Positions 31,658-40,685 of a DNA stretch of 64,000 nt are shown piece after piece. The DNA comes from Pseudoramibacter alactolyticus ATCC 23263 (GTDB taxonomy: Bacteria; Bacillota; Clostridia; Eubacteriales; Eubacteriaceae). A program made the translations under genes and the position numbers. The stretch covers positions 965,412 through 1,029,411 of the forward strand of contig NZ_GL622359.1 of the NCBI RefSeq assembly GCF_000185505.1, read 5' to 3'. The first letter of the stretch is position 1; each line of letters starts with the position of its first letter. The notes under the pieces were generated by a model. That model made no database searches. It had not been told where the DNA came from and saw only the letters and a program-made list of their open reading frames with translations.

Positions 31658-33322
31658 TTATTCGTAATAAATCTCGTCGATGGGTTTGCCCGCAGGCACC
31701 ATCGGATAAACGCCTTCTTCGTTGTCAATTTGGCAGTGCACGAGCACCGGTTCGTCAAGATCCCTGATTTCGGCCAAAGTCTTGTCGAGTGACGCAAGAT
31801 CCGTCACTTCGTAGCTGCGGATATTAAACGCTTCGGCCAGTTTCAGGTAATTCACCGCATGATCGTCAAGATCCGTCTGGGCGTAGCGGCGATCGTTGAA
31901 AAGCTTCTGCCACTGGCGCACCATGCCCAGGGTTTCGTTGTCGAACAGGAAAATCTTAATCGGCAGATTGTAGCGCCGCACCGTCGTCAGCTCGGTAAAA
32001 TTCATCCGAAAAGAGCCGTCGCCGGCGACCAGTACGACGTCGTGACCCGGCTTGGCAAACTGGCAGCCAATGGCCGCACCGAGACCAAAGCCCATCGTGC
32101 CGAGCCCGCCGGAGGTGATGTACTGCCCCGGAAACTGGAACTGCCAGTATTGCCCAACCCACATCTGATGCTGGCCGACTTCGGTCACCACATAGGCATC
32201 TTTAAACGCGCGGTTGATGTGATGAATGACGGTTTTCGGGTAATAACTGTTCTCCGATTTTTCCGGCAGCGGCCATTCTGCGATCTGCGCGTACCATTCC
32301 GGATAGGTTTTTTCTTCCACCAATTCGTAAAGCTTGGGCAGCGCATCAGACACATCGGCGCAGATGTGCACATTGGCTTCGACATTCTTTTCGAATTCGG
32401 TCGGGTCGACATCGATCTGAATGATCTTTTTGTCCCGCATAAATTCGTTGATGTTGCCGGTGACGCGGTCGGAAAAACGCGCGCCCACCGCAATCAGCGT
32501 GTCGCAGTTGATGACGGCGAGATTGCATTCCTGAGAACCGTGCATCCCGACAAGCCCCAGCGACAGCGGATTGTCCCGCGGAATGCTGCCGAGCCCCATC
32601 AGCGAGTTGGCCACCGGAATGCCGGTCTTTTCGGCAAAAGCCACCAGCTCCCTGGTCGCACCGGATTTGAGCACGCCGCCTCCGGCATAGATAATCGGCC
32701 GCTCGGCGCGGTTGATGTATCTGGCCGCCCTATTTAACGCATCCCGCTGGGGTCTGGGCGACGCGCCGTCGAGAGAATAGGGTTCCTGCGGCGCGTATTC
32801 CACCTCCGCCATAAAGATATCCTTGGGCACGTCGATCACCACCGGGCCCGGCCGGCCGCTTTGCGCAATGCGAAACGCTTCGCGAATCGTCGGCGCCAGC
32901 ATCGTGATGTCTTTAATGATAAAGTTATGCTTGGTGATGGGCATGGTGATGGAGGTCACGTCCACTTCCTGAAAGGAATCCTTCCCCAAAAGCTGCTGGG
33001 TCACTTGACCGGTGATCACCACCAGCGGCGTCGAGTCCAGATGTGCATTGGCAATGCCGGTAATGGCGTTGGTCGCCCCGGGACCGGAGGTCGTGATGCC
33101 GACCCCCACTTTGCCGGATGCCCGAGCGTAGCCCTCTGCCGCGTGGATGCCGTTTTGTTCGTGGCAAGGCTCCACCTGAAAGATATTGTGTTCGAGACGA
33201 TAAAAAGCATCGAAAAGCGGAATGACCGAACCGCCGGGATACGAAAAGACAAAATCGACCTGCTGCTCTTCCAGACACTTGACGACGATCTCCGACCCTT
33301 TTAAAATTTGACTATTAATCAT
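31658..33322 (-). CDS. ilvB: Acetolactate/acetohydroxyacid synthase, large (catalytic) subunit
   Basis: TPP enzyme forming acetohydroxybutyrate (Ile route) or acetolactate (Val/Leu route). The 554-residue protein has the full set of blocks: FSYPGGSVIPLFDAFYR, HEQNGIHAAEGYARASGKVG with the catalytic Glu region, FQEVDVTSITMPITKHN, FSDRVTGNI, and the TPP/Mg motif VLVAGDGSFRMNFTEL with NNETLGMVRQWQ-like FDNETLGMVRQWQKLFNDRR. The ATG at 33322 overlaps the stop of a 32-codon ORF (ATGA), suggesting coupled translation; its own ribosome site is weak. No ilvN regulatory subunit lies beside it. It is the last gene of the operon. Confidence 0.95.
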   Translation of the reverse strand: MINSQILKGSEIVVKCLEEQQVDFVFSYPGGSVIPLFDAFYRLEHNIFQVEPCHEQNGIHAAEGYARASGKVGVGITTSGPGATNAITGIANAHLDSTPLVVITGQVTQQLLGKDSFQEVDVTSITMPITKHNFIIKDITMLAPTIREAFRIAQSGRPGPVVIDVPKDIFMAEVEYAPQEPYSLDGASPRPQRDALNRAARYINRAERPIIYAGGGVLKSGATRELVAFAEKTGIPVANSLMGLGSIPRDNPLSLGLVGMHGSQECNLAVINCDTLIAVGARFSDRVTGNINEFMRDKKIIQIDVDPTEFEKNVEANVHICADVSDALPKLYELVEEKTYPEWYAQIAEWPLPEKSENSYYPKTVIHHINRAFKDAYVVTEVGQHQMWVGQYWQFQFPGQYITSGGLGTMGFGLGAAIGCQFAKPGHDVVLVAGDGSFRMNFTELTTVRRYNLPIKIFLFDNETLGMVRQWQKLFNDRRYAQTDLDDHAVNYLKLAEAFNIRSYEVTDLASLDKTLAEIRDLDEPVLVHCQIDNEEGVYPMVPAGKPIDEIYYE

Positions 33323-33417
33323 GGGATTCTCACATTTCTCGTTATTAGGCACAGGCGAAGCGCCAGCTGCATGGCAATGGCGCGCCCGTGCTTGTCAAGA
33401 CAGACGGTGATTCGCAT
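33319..33417 (-). CDS. 32-codon ORF between ilvD and ilvB, coupled to ilvB
   Basis: Starting at ATG 33417, right after a GGAAGG ribosome-site-like stretch, this frame encodes MRITVCLDKHGRAIAMQLAL followed by RLCLITRNVRIP and stops with TGA overlapping the ilvB ATG. It lies in the 130-base gap between ilvD and ilvB. The overlap suggests it delivers ribosomes to the weak ilvB start. Alternatively it is the remnant of a lost gene at this spot, for example part of an ilvN-like subunit. Coding is supported only by the coupling geometry, so confidence is low. Confidence 0.3.
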   Translation of the reverse strand: MRITVCLDKHGRAIAMQLALRLCLITRNVRIP

Positions 33418-33452
33418 CCTTCCGCCTCGTCTTCGACTGCTGATGGCGTTTT

Positions 33453-35096
33453 CTATTTTAATACCGCGCCTTCGTTGGCCGACGATACCAGTTTGGCGTA
33501 GCGCGCCAGATAGCCGGTGGTGATGTCCGGCGTCTTGGGCGTCCAGCCCTCTTTGCGGGCCGCCATTTCTTCATCGGAAACCAGCAAATCGATCCTGCGA
33601 TTCGGGATGTCGATGCGAATGCGGTCGCCGTTCTTCACAAAGGCGATGGGGCCGCCGGCGGCGGCTTCCGGCGAAACGTGGCCAATGCAGGCGCCGCGGG
33701 TCGCGCCGGAAAAGCGCCCGTCCGTGACGAGCGCGACAGAATCGCCGAGCCCCATGCCCATGATGGCCGAGGTCGGATTGAGCATTTCGCGCATGCCCGG
33801 GCCGCCCTTGGGTCCTTCATAGCGGATAACCACCACATCGCCGGCGACGATTTGGCCGCCGTCAATGGCTGCCTGGGCATCTTCTTCAGAGTCAAAAACT
33901 TTAGCCGGGCCTTCGTGCACGAGCATTTCCGGCAGCACGGCCGACTGCTTCACCACGCCGGTATCCGGCGCCAAGCTGCCCCCGAGCATGGTCAGGCCGC
34001 CGCGATCCATATAGGGACGATCAATGGGACGGATGACTTCCGGATTGAGATTAAACGCATGGGCGATGTTTTCCCCGACCGTTTTTCCCGTGATGGTCTT
34101 GCAGTCGAGGTTAAGCAAATCCTTTTTGGCAAGCTCCTTCATCACGGCATAAATGCCGCCGGCCGCGTTCAAATCTTCCATATGGTCGTCGCCGGCCGGT
34201 GCCAGATGACAGAGATTTGGCGTGCGGTCGGAAACGGCATTGACAATATCCGGGTTGATGACCACCCCGGCTTCATGGGCGATGGCCGGCAGATGCAGCA
34301 TCGTATTGGTGCTGCAACCCAGCGCCATATCGACGGTCAGCGCATTATAAAATGCGGCCTCTGTCATGATGTCAGACGGACGGGTATCGCTTTCCACCAT
34401 CTTCATCACCTGCATGCCGGCGTGCTTGGCCAGACGCAGCCGTTCGGAATAGACCGCCGGAATCGTACCGTTGCCCCGCAGGCCCATGCCCAGCGCTTCG
34501 GTCAGACAATTCATCGAATTCGCCGTGTACATCCCCGAGCAGGAGCCGCAGGTCTGGCAGGTGTGACCGACATAATCGTCAAATTGGTCGTCGTTGATTT
34601 TACCCGCGGCATAAGCGCCCTGAGCTTCGAACATCGCCGAAAGAGAAACCTTGCGGCCGCCGACATTACCGGCGAGCATCGGTCCGCCGGACACAAAGGT
34701 TGTCGGCAGATTGAGTCTGGCCGCCGCCATAAGCAGCCCCGGCACGTTCTTGTCGCAGTTCGGAATCATCACCATGCCGTCAAAGTGGTGGGCAATGGCC
34801 ATAGCTTCGGTAGAATCGGCGATGAGTTCACGGGTGACCAGCGAATACTTCATGCCCTGATGCCCCATGGCGATCCCGTCGCACACGGCGATCGCCGGGA
34901 TTTCCACCGGGGTGCCGCCGGCCATGCGCACGCCGGCCTTTACCGCCTCGGTGATTTTATCCAGATTCATATGCCCCGGAACAATTTCATTGAAAGAGTT
35001 GACCACGCCGATCAGCGGGCGTTCCATTTCTTCCCGGGTGTAGCCCAGCGCGTTAAACAGGGAATATGCCGCGGGCGTTCTTTTGATTTTTTCCAT
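33453..35096 (-). CDS. ilvD: Dihydroxy-acid dehydratase
   Basis: Fe-S enzyme converting dihydroxy acids to 2-keto acids, the third common step of valine and isoleucine synthesis. The 547-residue protein carries [16 protein letters not shown], the cluster cysteines in [16 protein letters not shown] and [36 protein letters not shown], and [20 protein letters not shown] with [20 protein letters not shown]. It follows leuB by about 60 bases and continues the operon. It accounts for the late isoleucine steps downstream of a keto-acid reductoisomerase (ilvC) that is not present in this window. Confidence 0.96.
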   Translation of the reverse strand: MEKIKRTPAAYSLFNALGYTREEMERPLIGVVNSFNEIVPGHMNLDKITEAVKAGVRMAGGTPVEIPAIAVCDGIAMGHQGMKYSLVTRELIADSTEAMAIAHHFDGMVMIPNCDKNVPGLLMAAARLNLPTTFVSGGPMLAGNVGGRKVSLSAMFEAQGAYAAGKINDDQFDDYVGHTCQTCGSCSGMYTANSMNCLTEALGMGLRGNGTIPAVYSERLRLAKHAGMQVMKMVESDTRPSDIMTEAAFYNALTVDMALGCSTNTMLHLPAIAHEAGVVINPDIVNAVSDRTPNLCHLAPAGDDHMEDLNAAGGIYAVMKELAKKDLLNLDCKTITGKTVGENIAHAFNLNPEVIRPIDRPYMDRGGLTMLGGSLAPDTGVVKQSAVLPEMLVHEGPAKVFDSEEDAQAAIDGGQIVAGDVVVIRYEGPKGGPGMREMLNPTSAIMGMGLGDSVALVTDGRFSGATRGACIGHVSPEAAAGGPIAFVKNGDRIRIDIPNRRIDLLVSDEEMAARKEGWTPKTPDITTGYLARYAKLVSSANEGAVLK

Positions 35097-35155
35097 AATA
35101 ATGCCTCTTCTTTCGCGCCGGATACGTTTTAGCGCGCTCAGTTTTTATTTAATCT

Positions 35156-36217
35156 TTAGAGATTTTCGATAATGTGCCGACCCATTTCCCGGCAGCCGAT
35201 CACCTTTTCGCCGGCCGTGGCAATATCGCCGGTACGCCAGCCTTGCTGCAGCGTCTTCTCCACAGCGTCTTCAATGTTTTTTGCTTCTGCTTCAAGACCG
35301 AGGGTGTAGCGCAGCATCATCGCGACAGAAAGCACGGTCGCAATCGGATTGGCCTTGTCTTCGCCGGCAATATCCGGCGCCGAGCCGTGAATCGGTTCGT
35401 ACATCCCGAAATTGTTTTCGCCCAGCGATGCCGACGGCAGCATGCCGATGGAGCCGGTGATGGTCGAAGATTCGTCGGAGAGAATATCGCCGAAAAGATT
35501 GCCCGTCAAAATGACGTCGAACTGCCGGGGATTGATCACCAGCTGCATGGCCGCGTTGTCGACATACAGATAATCGACTTCGACCTCGGGATAATCCTCG
35601 GCCACGCCCTGCACGATCTTGCGCCAGAGTCTCGAGGTTTCGAGGACATTGGCCTTATCGACACAGGTCAGCTTTTTGCCGCGCTTCATTGCGGAATCAA
35701 ACCCGATTTTGGCAATGCGTTCCACCTCCGATCGAGAATAGTTCATCAAATCGGAGGCAAATTCATCCCCCTCGCGATGCTTTTCACCGAAATACACATC
35801 GCCGGTCAATTCCCGGACGACCAGCACGTCAAGCCCGTCGCCGATGATTTCCGGTTTGAGGGGCGACGCGTCCCGCAGTTCATCAAAGAGCATGGCCGGG
35901 CGCAGATTGGCATAAAGCCCCAGCGCCTTGCGAATGCCAAGCAGCCCGGTTTCCGGCCGTTTGTCCCCCGGCAGGTTGTCCCATTTCGGGCCGCCCATCG
36001 CGCCGAGCAGCACCGCGTCGGATGCCCGGCACACCTCCACCGTTTCCTGGGGCAGGGGCGATCCGGTTTTGTCGATGGCAATCCCGCCGGCGAGTACCTC
36101 GGCATAGTCGAACCGATGGCCGTACTTCCTGCCGATTTCATCCAGCACCTTCTGGCTCGCGCCGACAATCTCCGGGCCGATGCCGTCTCCCTTGATCACT
36201 GCGATTTTGTAATTCAT
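35156..36217 (-). CDS. leuB: 3-isopropylmalate / 3-methylmalate dehydrogenase
   Basis: A 353-residue NAD-dependent decarboxylating dehydrogenase. Family blocks are [95 protein letters not shown] and [20 protein letters not shown]. In this operon it is combined with citramalate synthase rather than isopropylmalate synthase, so its main substrate is probably 3-methylmalate, giving 2-oxobutyrate for isoleucine; it may also serve leucine synthesis if leuA is elsewhere. The start follows GGAGAGC. Confidence 0.95.
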   Translation of the reverse strand: MNYKIAVIKGDGIGPEIVGASQKVLDEIGRKYGHRFDYAEVLAGGIAIDKTGSPLPQETVEVCRASDAVLLGAMGGPKWDNLPGDKRPETGLLGIRKALGLYANLRPAMLFDELRDASPLKPEIIGDGLDVLVVRELTGDVYFGEKHREGDEFASDLMNYSRSEVERIAKIGFDSAMKRGKKLTCVDKANVLETSRLWRKIVQGVAEDYPEVEVDYLYVDNAAMQLVINPRQFDVILTGNLFGDILSDESSTITGSIGMLPSASLGENNFGMYEPIHGSAPDIAGEDKANPIATVLSVAMMLRYTLGLEAEAKNIEDAVEKTLQQGWRTGDIATAGEKVIGCREMGRHIIENL

Positions 36218-36247
36218 GATGCTCTCCTTTAATCTTCTGTTTAAACC

Positions 36248-36739
36248 TTAAAGCATATTGGCGTTGACGTAGTTCACCAAACCCCCGGCCGCGATAAGTT
36301 CCTGCATAAACGGCGGGAAGGGCTGCCCCTGAAAGCTTTTTCCCTTGGTCACGTCGGTGATCTTCCCGGAATCGAAATCGACTTCGACGGTATCGCCGGC
36401 TTCGATCGCGGCGACCGCCTCCGGGCTTTCAAGGATCGGCAGACCGATATTGATCGCATTGCGGTAGAAAATGCGGGCAAAACTATTAGCAATCACACAG
36501 GAAACGCCCGATGCCTTGATGGCAATCGGCGCGTGTTCCCTGGAGGAGCCGCAGCCAAAGTTATCGTCGGCGACGATGATATCCCCCTTGTGAACGTTGT
36601 TCACAAAATCCTTATCGATATCTTCCATGCAGTGTTCGGCCAATTCCAGCGGGTCCGAGGTGTTTAAATAGCGCGCCGGGATGATGACATCCGTATCGAC
36701 ATTGTCGCCATAGCGAAAAACTTTTCCTTTTGCGTTCAT
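36248..36739 (-). CDS. leuD: 3-isopropylmalate / citramalate dehydratase, small subunit
   Basis: The 163-residue swivel-domain subunit that completes the aconitase-like active site with LeuC. It has the archaeal/clostridial short form, with [20 protein letters not shown], the hallmark [20 protein letters not shown] and [20 protein letters not shown]. It lies 17 bases after leuC and about 30 before leuB. Together with LeuC it would isomerise citramalate (and perhaps isopropylmalate). Confidence 0.95.
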   Translation of the reverse strand: MNAKGKVFRYGDNVDTDVIIPARYLNTSDPLELAEHCMEDIDKDFVNNVHKGDIIVADDNFGCGSSREHAPIAIKASGVSCVIANSFARIFYRNAINIGLPILESPEAVAAIEAGDTVEVDFDSGKITDVTKGKSFQGQPFPPFMQELIAAGGLVNYVNANML

Positions 36740-36756
36740 CGTAATAAAATCCTTTC

Positions 36757-38019
36757 TTATAATTCATCCGGCGTGCCGATGCGGCCGAGGACTGCCGATG
36801 CGGCTGCCGTTTCCGGGCTGGCCAGATAAACTTCTGAATCGACGTGGCCCATCCGGCCGACGAAATTGCGGTTGGTGGTGGAAACGCAGCGTTCGCCCGC
36901 CGCAAGGATTCCCATGTGCCCGCCGAGACAGGGACCGCAGGTCGGTGTGCTGATGGCGCAGCCCGCCGCCACAAAGTCTTTGAAGAATCCGGCGTCCATG
37001 CATTGTTCCCAAATCTTCGGCGTGGCCGGAATGATGAGCACGCGCACCCCATCGGCCACTTTGCGGCCCTTTAAGATTTTGTCGGCCTTTTCGAAATCGG
37101 AGAAGCGGCCGTTGGTGCAGGAGCCGATCACGACCTGGTGGATGGTTAGCGGTTCTTCGATTTCGTCAACGGTCTTCGTGTTTTCCGGCAGATGCGGGAA
37201 GGCCACCGTCGGCTTGAGCTCCGACAAGTTGATGTCGAACACGGCGTCATATTCCGCGTCGGCATCCGCTTCGTAAACCGTGTAGGGTTTGGATGAATGT
37301 TCTTTAATATAGGCGACGGTCTGTTCGTCCACCGGGAAAATCCCGTTCTTGCCGCCGGCTTCAATGGCCATGTTGGCAATGGTGAAACGGTCGTCCATGG
37401 TCAGGCTGGCCACGCCGGGGCCGGCGAATTCCATCGATTGATAGAGGGCACCGTCGACGCCGATCATCCCGATGATGTGAAGGATCAGATCCTTTCCGGA
37501 GACATTGGGTTTAAAGCTTCCCGTCAGGTTAAACTTCAAAGCGCTCGGCACTTTAAACCAGGCCTTGCCGGTTGCCATGCCCACGGCCATGTCTGTAGAG
37601 CCGACCCCGGTGGAAAAGGCCCCCAGTGCCCCGTAGGTGCAGGTGTGCGAATCCGCACCGATCACCAGATCGCCGCCGACCACCAGACCTTTTTCCGGCA
37701 GCAGGGCATGCTCCACGCCCATTTCCCCCACTTCAAAATAGTTTGAGATCTTTTGCCCGCCGGCAAATTCCCGGACTTTCTTGCATTGTTCGGCCGCTTT
37801 GATATCTTTATTCGGCGCAAAATGGTCCGGCACCAGTGCAACCTTTTCCCTGTCGAATACTTGATCGGTATCGAGATTCTTAAATACGTTGATGGCCACC
37901 GGCGAGGTGATGTCGTTGCCCAGCACCATGTCTAAATTCGCCATGATCAAATCGCCCGCCTTCACGGAATCCGCACCGGCGTGTGCCGCCAGGATCTTCT
38001 GCGTCATTGTCATTCCCAT
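36757..38019 (-). CDS. leuC: 3-isopropylmalate / citramalate dehydratase, large subunit
   Basis: A 420-residue aconitase-family subunit with a [4Fe-4S] cluster. The three cluster cysteines are in [20 protein letters not shown]-like [23 protein letters not shown] and [15 protein letters not shown]. The N-terminus [20 protein letters not shown] and [20 protein letters not shown] are family-typical, the form usually called HacA/LeuC type 2. I chose ATG 38019 after AAGGAG; a longer frame to 38097 has no ribosome site. It follows cimA by about 100 bases. Confidence 0.95.
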   Translation of the reverse strand: MGMTMTQKILAAHAGADSVKAGDLIMANLDMVLGNDITSPVAINVFKNLDTDQVFDREKVALVPDHFAPNKDIKAAEQCKKVREFAGGQKISNYFEVGEMGVEHALLPEKGLVVGGDLVIGADSHTCTYGALGAFSTGVGSTDMAVGMATGKAWFKVPSALKFNLTGSFKPNVSGKDLILHIIGMIGVDGALYQSMEFAGPGVASLTMDDRFTIANMAIEAGGKNGIFPVDEQTVAYIKEHSSKPYTVYEADADAEYDAVFDINLSELKPTVAFPHLPENTKTVDEIEEPLTIHQVVIGSCTNGRFSDFEKADKILKGRKVADGVRVLIIPATPKIWEQCMDAGFFKDFVAAGCAISTPTCGPCLGGHMGILAAGERCVSTTNRNFVGRMGHVDSEVYLASPETAAASAVLGRIGTPDEL

Positions 38020-38116
38020 GATTTTTCTCCTTCTCGTTGATACTAAAATATTAAAATGCTTTTTTGACGGCCTACAGCCTATCCTAAAAGCTTTCAAATG
38101 AGCTTAAAGGCACCGT

Positions 38117-39709
38117 TTACACCAGATGATATTCACGCACCCGACGCTCCATGTCCGAGAGCAGCTTGTATTCGACAGAGTCGATAAGTGCGATCAAACT
38201 GGCCTCGATCACGTCAGTCGAAACGCCAACATTGCTCCAAATATCCTGACCGTCGGTGCTTTCGATCAGCACGCGCACCTTAGAGGCCGTCGCCCCCTGG
38301 TCGATCACGCGCACCTTAAAATCCGTCAGGCGCAAATCGCGAATGCTGGGATAAAAGGTCTCGAGGGTTTTGCGCAGCGCTTTGTCCAGCGCGTTAACCG
38401 GGCCGTCGCCCTCCGCCGCATTGATGGCTTCCTCGCCGTCCACCGAAAGCTTAACGACCGCCGAAGCGGAGATCGCCCGGCCAGCCACCGGCTTTTCACC
38501 AATGGTCTTAAAATCTTCAATTTCGAAGAAGGGCTTGAACTTGCCGAGTTCCTTGCGAATCAAAAGCCGGATCGAACTTTCGGCGCCTTCAAATTGATAG
38601 CCTTCGTATTCGAGCGCCTTGATGCGGTCCATCACCCGGGTGGTGGCCTCCGAATGCTTGTCGATGGTCGGATCCACCTCGTTGATCAGCTGGATGATCG
38701 TTCCCCGGCCGGAGACCTCCGACATCAGAATGCGCCGGCTGTTGCCCACCGTTTCCGGCAGAATGTGCTCGAACGAACTCGGCGCTTTCATCACCGCGTC
38801 GATGTGCATGCCGCCTTTATGGGCGAAAGCGCTCTTGCCAATATAGGGCTCCTTGCCGCTGAGAGCAAAATTGGAAATTTCCGCAATTTTAATGGCCGCG
38901 CTCGTCAGATTCTGAATGCCGTCGGTTTCGATACAGTCATAGCCCATCTTCAGCTGCAAATTCGCAATGATGGTCGATAGGTTGGCGTTGCCGCAGCGCT
39001 CACCGTAGCCTAAAAACGTTCCCTGAACCTGGGTCGCGCCGGCTTCGACCGCCGCCATCGAGTTGGCCACGCCCACGCCGATATCATTGTGGGCGTGAAT
39101 GGCGATCTCCGCCGCTATCGTCTTCTGCAGTTCACGGATGATCATCGCTATTTCCGTCGGCAGAGAACCGCCGTTGGTATCGCACAGCGCAAGCGATACC
39201 GCTCCGCCGCGTTCCGCGGCCTGAAGCACCGCCAGCGCATATTCGGCATTGAGTTTATAACCGTCGAAAAAATGTTCTGCGTCAAAGATAACCTTCACAC
39301 CCCGATCGGTTAAAAAGCGGCAGCTGTCTTCCACCATCGCCAGATTCTCTTCGAGGGTCGTCCCGATGATTTCCTCCACATGGAAAGAGGACGCCTTTCC
39401 GAAAATCGCCGCATACGGAGTGCCCGCTTCAAGAATGGCCAGCAGATTGGTGTCGTCCTCCGGGGAAATTCCCGGCCGTCGGGTCGAACCGAAAGCACAA
39501 AGCACTGCGTGACGCAGCTCGACGCCCTTCAGTTCCTCAAAAAAGGCAATGTCCTTGGGATTGGATCCCGGATTGCCCGCTTCGATAATATCAATCCCCA
39601 GCTTGTCCAACGTTTTTAAAATATTCAGTTTGTCCTCAACGGAAAAGGAAATGCCCTCGGCCTGGGCCCCGTCCCGCAAGGTGGAATCAAAGGTTGTGAT
39701 CTTTGTCAT
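38117..39709 (-). CDS. cimA: Citramalate synthase
   Basis: Condenses pyruvate with acetyl-CoA to (R)-citramalate, the entry to threonine-independent isoleucine synthesis. The 530-residue length and the start ITTFDSTLRDGAQAEGISFS are typical of clostridial CimA, distinct from LeuA. Other blocks: EAGNPGSNPKD, FDAEHFFDGYKLN, DTNGGSLPTEI, the metal-binding HAHNDIGVGVANSMAAVEAG, GYGERCGNANLSTI and HKGGMHIDAV, then a LeuA-type C-terminal allosteric domain. It is the first structural gene behind the T-box, and leuC, leuD, leuB downstream supply the following steps. Its feedback sensitivity to isoleucine is expected from the family but cannot be judged here. Confidence 0.94.
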   Translation of the reverse strand: MTKITTFDSTLRDGAQAEGISFSVEDKLNILKTLDKLGIDIIEAGNPGSNPKDIAFFEELKGVELRHAVLCAFGSTRRPGISPEDDTNLLAILEAGTPYAAIFGKASSFHVEEIIGTTLEENLAMVEDSCRFLTDRGVKVIFDAEHFFDGYKLNAEYALAVLQAAERGGAVSLALCDTNGGSLPTEIAMIIRELQKTIAAEIAIHAHNDIGVGVANSMAAVEAGATQVQGTFLGYGERCGNANLSTIIANLQLKMGYDCIETDGIQNLTSAAIKIAEISNFALSGKEPYIGKSAFAHKGGMHIDAVMKAPSSFEHILPETVGNSRRILMSEVSGRGTIIQLINEVDPTIDKHSEATTRVMDRIKALEYEGYQFEGAESSIRLLIRKELGKFKPFFEIEDFKTIGEKPVAGRAISASAVVKLSVDGEEAINAAEGDGPVNALDKALRKTLETFYPSIRDLRLTDFKVRVIDQGATASKVRVLIESTDGQDIWSNVGVSTDVIEASLIALIDSVEYKLLSDMERRVREYHLV

Positions 39710-39726
39710 ATCCCACTCCTTACAAT

Positions 39727-40028
39727 AAAAAACGTCTCTTTATATCGTTTGATATAAAGAGACGGAGTAAACACATTTATTCCGCGGTACCACTCTTCTT
39801 GATATGAGCAACCACATATCCGCTTCAGGTCGGAGCTATGCTCTTAACCCTAATCCGTTAACGCCGGAATGGAAGTTTTCGGCCTCCCCTACTTTTGTTC
39901 CATTTGGGGTCGGCTGCTCACGAGTGATTATTGCGCATCCGCTTTTTATTGCCATCGCACCTACCGGCAACTCTCTTTAAAAAACTTGTGATGTTTTTCT
40001 CTCGTTCATCGCATTGTTATTTGATATT
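39727..40028 (-). promoter_or_regulatory. T-box riboswitch, probable isoleucine (ATC) specifier
   Basis: Minus-strand leader of the branched-chain operon. The T-box sequence AGAGTGGTACCGCGG lies at 39796-39782 and a strong terminator (13-pair stem GTCTCTTTATATC/GATATAAAGAGAC at 39763-39734, then six T) at its end. A stem I basal helix can be drawn between ACGAG (40005-40001) and CTCGT (39924-39920). Directly before its right strand lies ATC-A (codon 39928-39926), so an Ile specifier is most likely. Uncharged tRNA-Ile would therefore allow readthrough into cimA. Confidence 0.9.
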
Positions 40029-40034
40029 GGATAC

Positions 40035-40062
40035 AGTATAGCACTTTCATGCATTTTGTCAA
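40035..40062 (-). promoter_or_regulatory. Promoter of the T-box/cimA operon
   Basis: TTGACA (40062-40057), a 16-base spacer and TATACT (40040-40035) on the minus strand, immediately before the T-box leader. Confidence 0.75.
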
Positions 40063-40121
40063 CTGTTTTTTCAGTTGATTTGAAATAATTTCAAATTTAT
40101 ACATTTTTCAAAAAATTACAA

Positions 40122-40616
40122 TCATTTTCTCTGATTGCGATTGTAAAAACATTGTTTCATCAATTCAATGCAATCATTTTCGCATATGCCGGCGTAAATT
40201 TCCATTGCGTTGGCAAGCATCGGATGCCTGCCCAAATCGGCCGTGGTCTCCACCGCGCCAAAACGTTTCTCCGCCGCGCCGTAAACCAGCTTGGCCAAGC
40301 GCGCCTGAATGACGGCCCCCATGCACATGGGGCATGGCTCCGCCGTCACATAAAGCGTGCAGTCGTCGAGGCGCCAGCGGCCCAGCCTCTGAGCCGCCGC
40401 GCGAATCACCAGCAGCTCTGCATGGGCCGTCGGATCCTGCAGTGTCTCCTTGCGATTGTGATCTGCCGCGACCACTTGACCGCCGCACACCACGACTGCT
40501 CCAACGGGAAACTCCCCCGCCGCCAAGGCTTGTCGCCCCTCATCCAGCGCGAGCCGCATCCAATCCTGCATCGTCAGCTGCCTGGCCTTTAAAAAAGTTT
40601 CTCTTTTAACATCCAT
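40122..40616 (-). CDS. tadA: tRNA-specific adenosine deaminase
   Basis: Deaminates A34 to inosine in tRNA-Arg(ACG) so that it reads three codons. The 164-residue protein has the zinc deaminase motifs: HAELLVIRAA with the catalytic Glu and zinc His, and PCPMCMGAVIQARLAKLVYG with the two zinc Cys. The family-specific GEFPVGAVVV and DHNRKETLQDPTAHAE are present. The start at 40616 follows GGAG at seven bases, and the N-terminus carries about 14 extra residues before the usual MQDWMRLAL start. It follows lon by about 70 bases, with only a weak hairpin between them. Confidence 0.93.
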   Translation of the reverse strand: MDVKRETFLKARQLTMQDWMRLALDEGRQALAAGEFPVGAVVVCGGQVVAADHNRKETLQDPTAHAELLVIRAAAQRLGRWRLDDCTLYVTAEPCPMCMGAVIQARLAKLVYGAAEKRFGAVETTADLGRHPMLANAMEIYAGICENDCIELMKQCFYNRNQRK

Positions 40617-40685
40617 TTAAGATCTCCGCAAAAAAACCGGCAAATCAAAAATATCCCGGCCTTTTTCTCTTCGCCGTGCAGCCAA

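Noticed and set aside
33678-35132. 484-codon plus-strand frame opposite ilvD
   Set aside because: Antisense of a conserved gene with His/Arg-rich composition; no ribosome site or domain.
40628-40665. Hairpin between lon and tadA as a terminator
   Set aside because: Only a CCGG core of four pairs with a bulge supports the stem; too weak to list as a terminator.
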